A DNA stretch of 64,000 nucleotides from Siphonodentalium dalli (Eukaryota > Mollusca > Scaphopoda > Gadilida > Siphonodentaliidae), in NCBI GenBank assembly GCA_032622095.1, contig CP136064.1:194153948-194217947 (forward strand), given 5' to 3'. The notes below the pieces were generated by a model that searched no databases, had not been told where the DNA came from, and saw only the letters and a list, made by a program, of their open reading frames with translations. Shown piece after piece: positions 63,869 through 64,000 of the stretch (position 1 is the stretch's first letter; the number at the start of each line of letters is the position of its first letter). A program made the translations under genes and the position numbers.

Positions 63869-64000
63869 TTAAGGGATAGTACAATCTATTGTTTTATATG
63901 AATATTCAAATCACATTAGCATTGGATTCATTTACAAATATTCAATGGATAAGCTTGGTTTATTAGCTGAATATCTATTGAAATGCATTATCAGTTTCAA

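Larger units (their letters stand above)
61358..64000 (+). other. mib2: mib2 intron 16 (to window end)
   Basis: No further coding exon was recognised. The stretch is mostly the three-level nest of inverted-repeat elements at 61449-63031 and a TTAA-type foldback MITE at 63619-63872. Nothing was seen in 63032-63618. Confidence 0.6.

Overview
This window is intron-rich, repeat-laden animal nuclear DNA. The protein content, the frequent 'tacatgta' words and the dispersed repeat types suggest a lophotrochozoan, probably a bivalve mollusc; that taxon is an inference, not proven by the sequence. There are no prokaryotic-style operons, no CRISPR and no recognisable rRNA or tRNA. Two real protein-coding genes were reconstructed exon by exon from splice sites, reading phase and family motifs; most long open frames in the window are chance frames or transposon debris.

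Minus strand, about 24.9 kb down to the left edge: the 5' part of a Dishevelled gene (dvl). Five phase-compatible exons (24944-24784, 16252-16183, 15800-15676, 11211-11123, 4147-4088) encode the complete DIX domain and the start of the linker. The PDZ and DEP exons lie to the left of the window.

Plus strand, 29640 to beyond 61357: a MIB2-type (mind bomb 2) E3 ubiquitin ligase. Sixteen phase-compatible exons give about 837 residues: MIB/HERC2, ZZ zinc finger, MIB/HERC2, SH3-like repeat region, ankyrin repeats and the first RING. The last exon(s), with the second RING, are not in the window. The two genes are divergent, about 4.7 kb apart. One acts in Wnt signalling and the other ubiquitinates Notch ligands. 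Human DVL1 and MIB2 both lie in 1p36.33, so the pair may be ancient synteny.

Introns and the intergenic region are packed with transposons, many dated by nesting. There are five hAT elements with intact 8-bp target duplications, one with a decayed transposase tail. Also present: three Harbinger-like MITEs with TAA/TTA duplications; a 2.8-kb long-TIR element with a 5-bp duplication and CAC termini; a MULE-like MITE with a 9-bp duplication; many TTAA-flanked piggyBac-like foldback MITEs; a CAGT-ended TA-flanked foldback family; and a GGTCCCC foldback family. An L1/Tx1-type LINE has a 15-bp target duplication, and a FLYWCH/MULE transposase pseudogene lies in mib2 intron 15. A three-level nested insertion fills 61.4-63.0 kb. 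Several insertions sit within tens of bases of mib2 splice sites. A minisatellite after mib2 exon 11 repeats the exon end together with its splice donor. A 100-N gap at 15231-15330 has identical 30-base flanks and looks like an assembly artefact.
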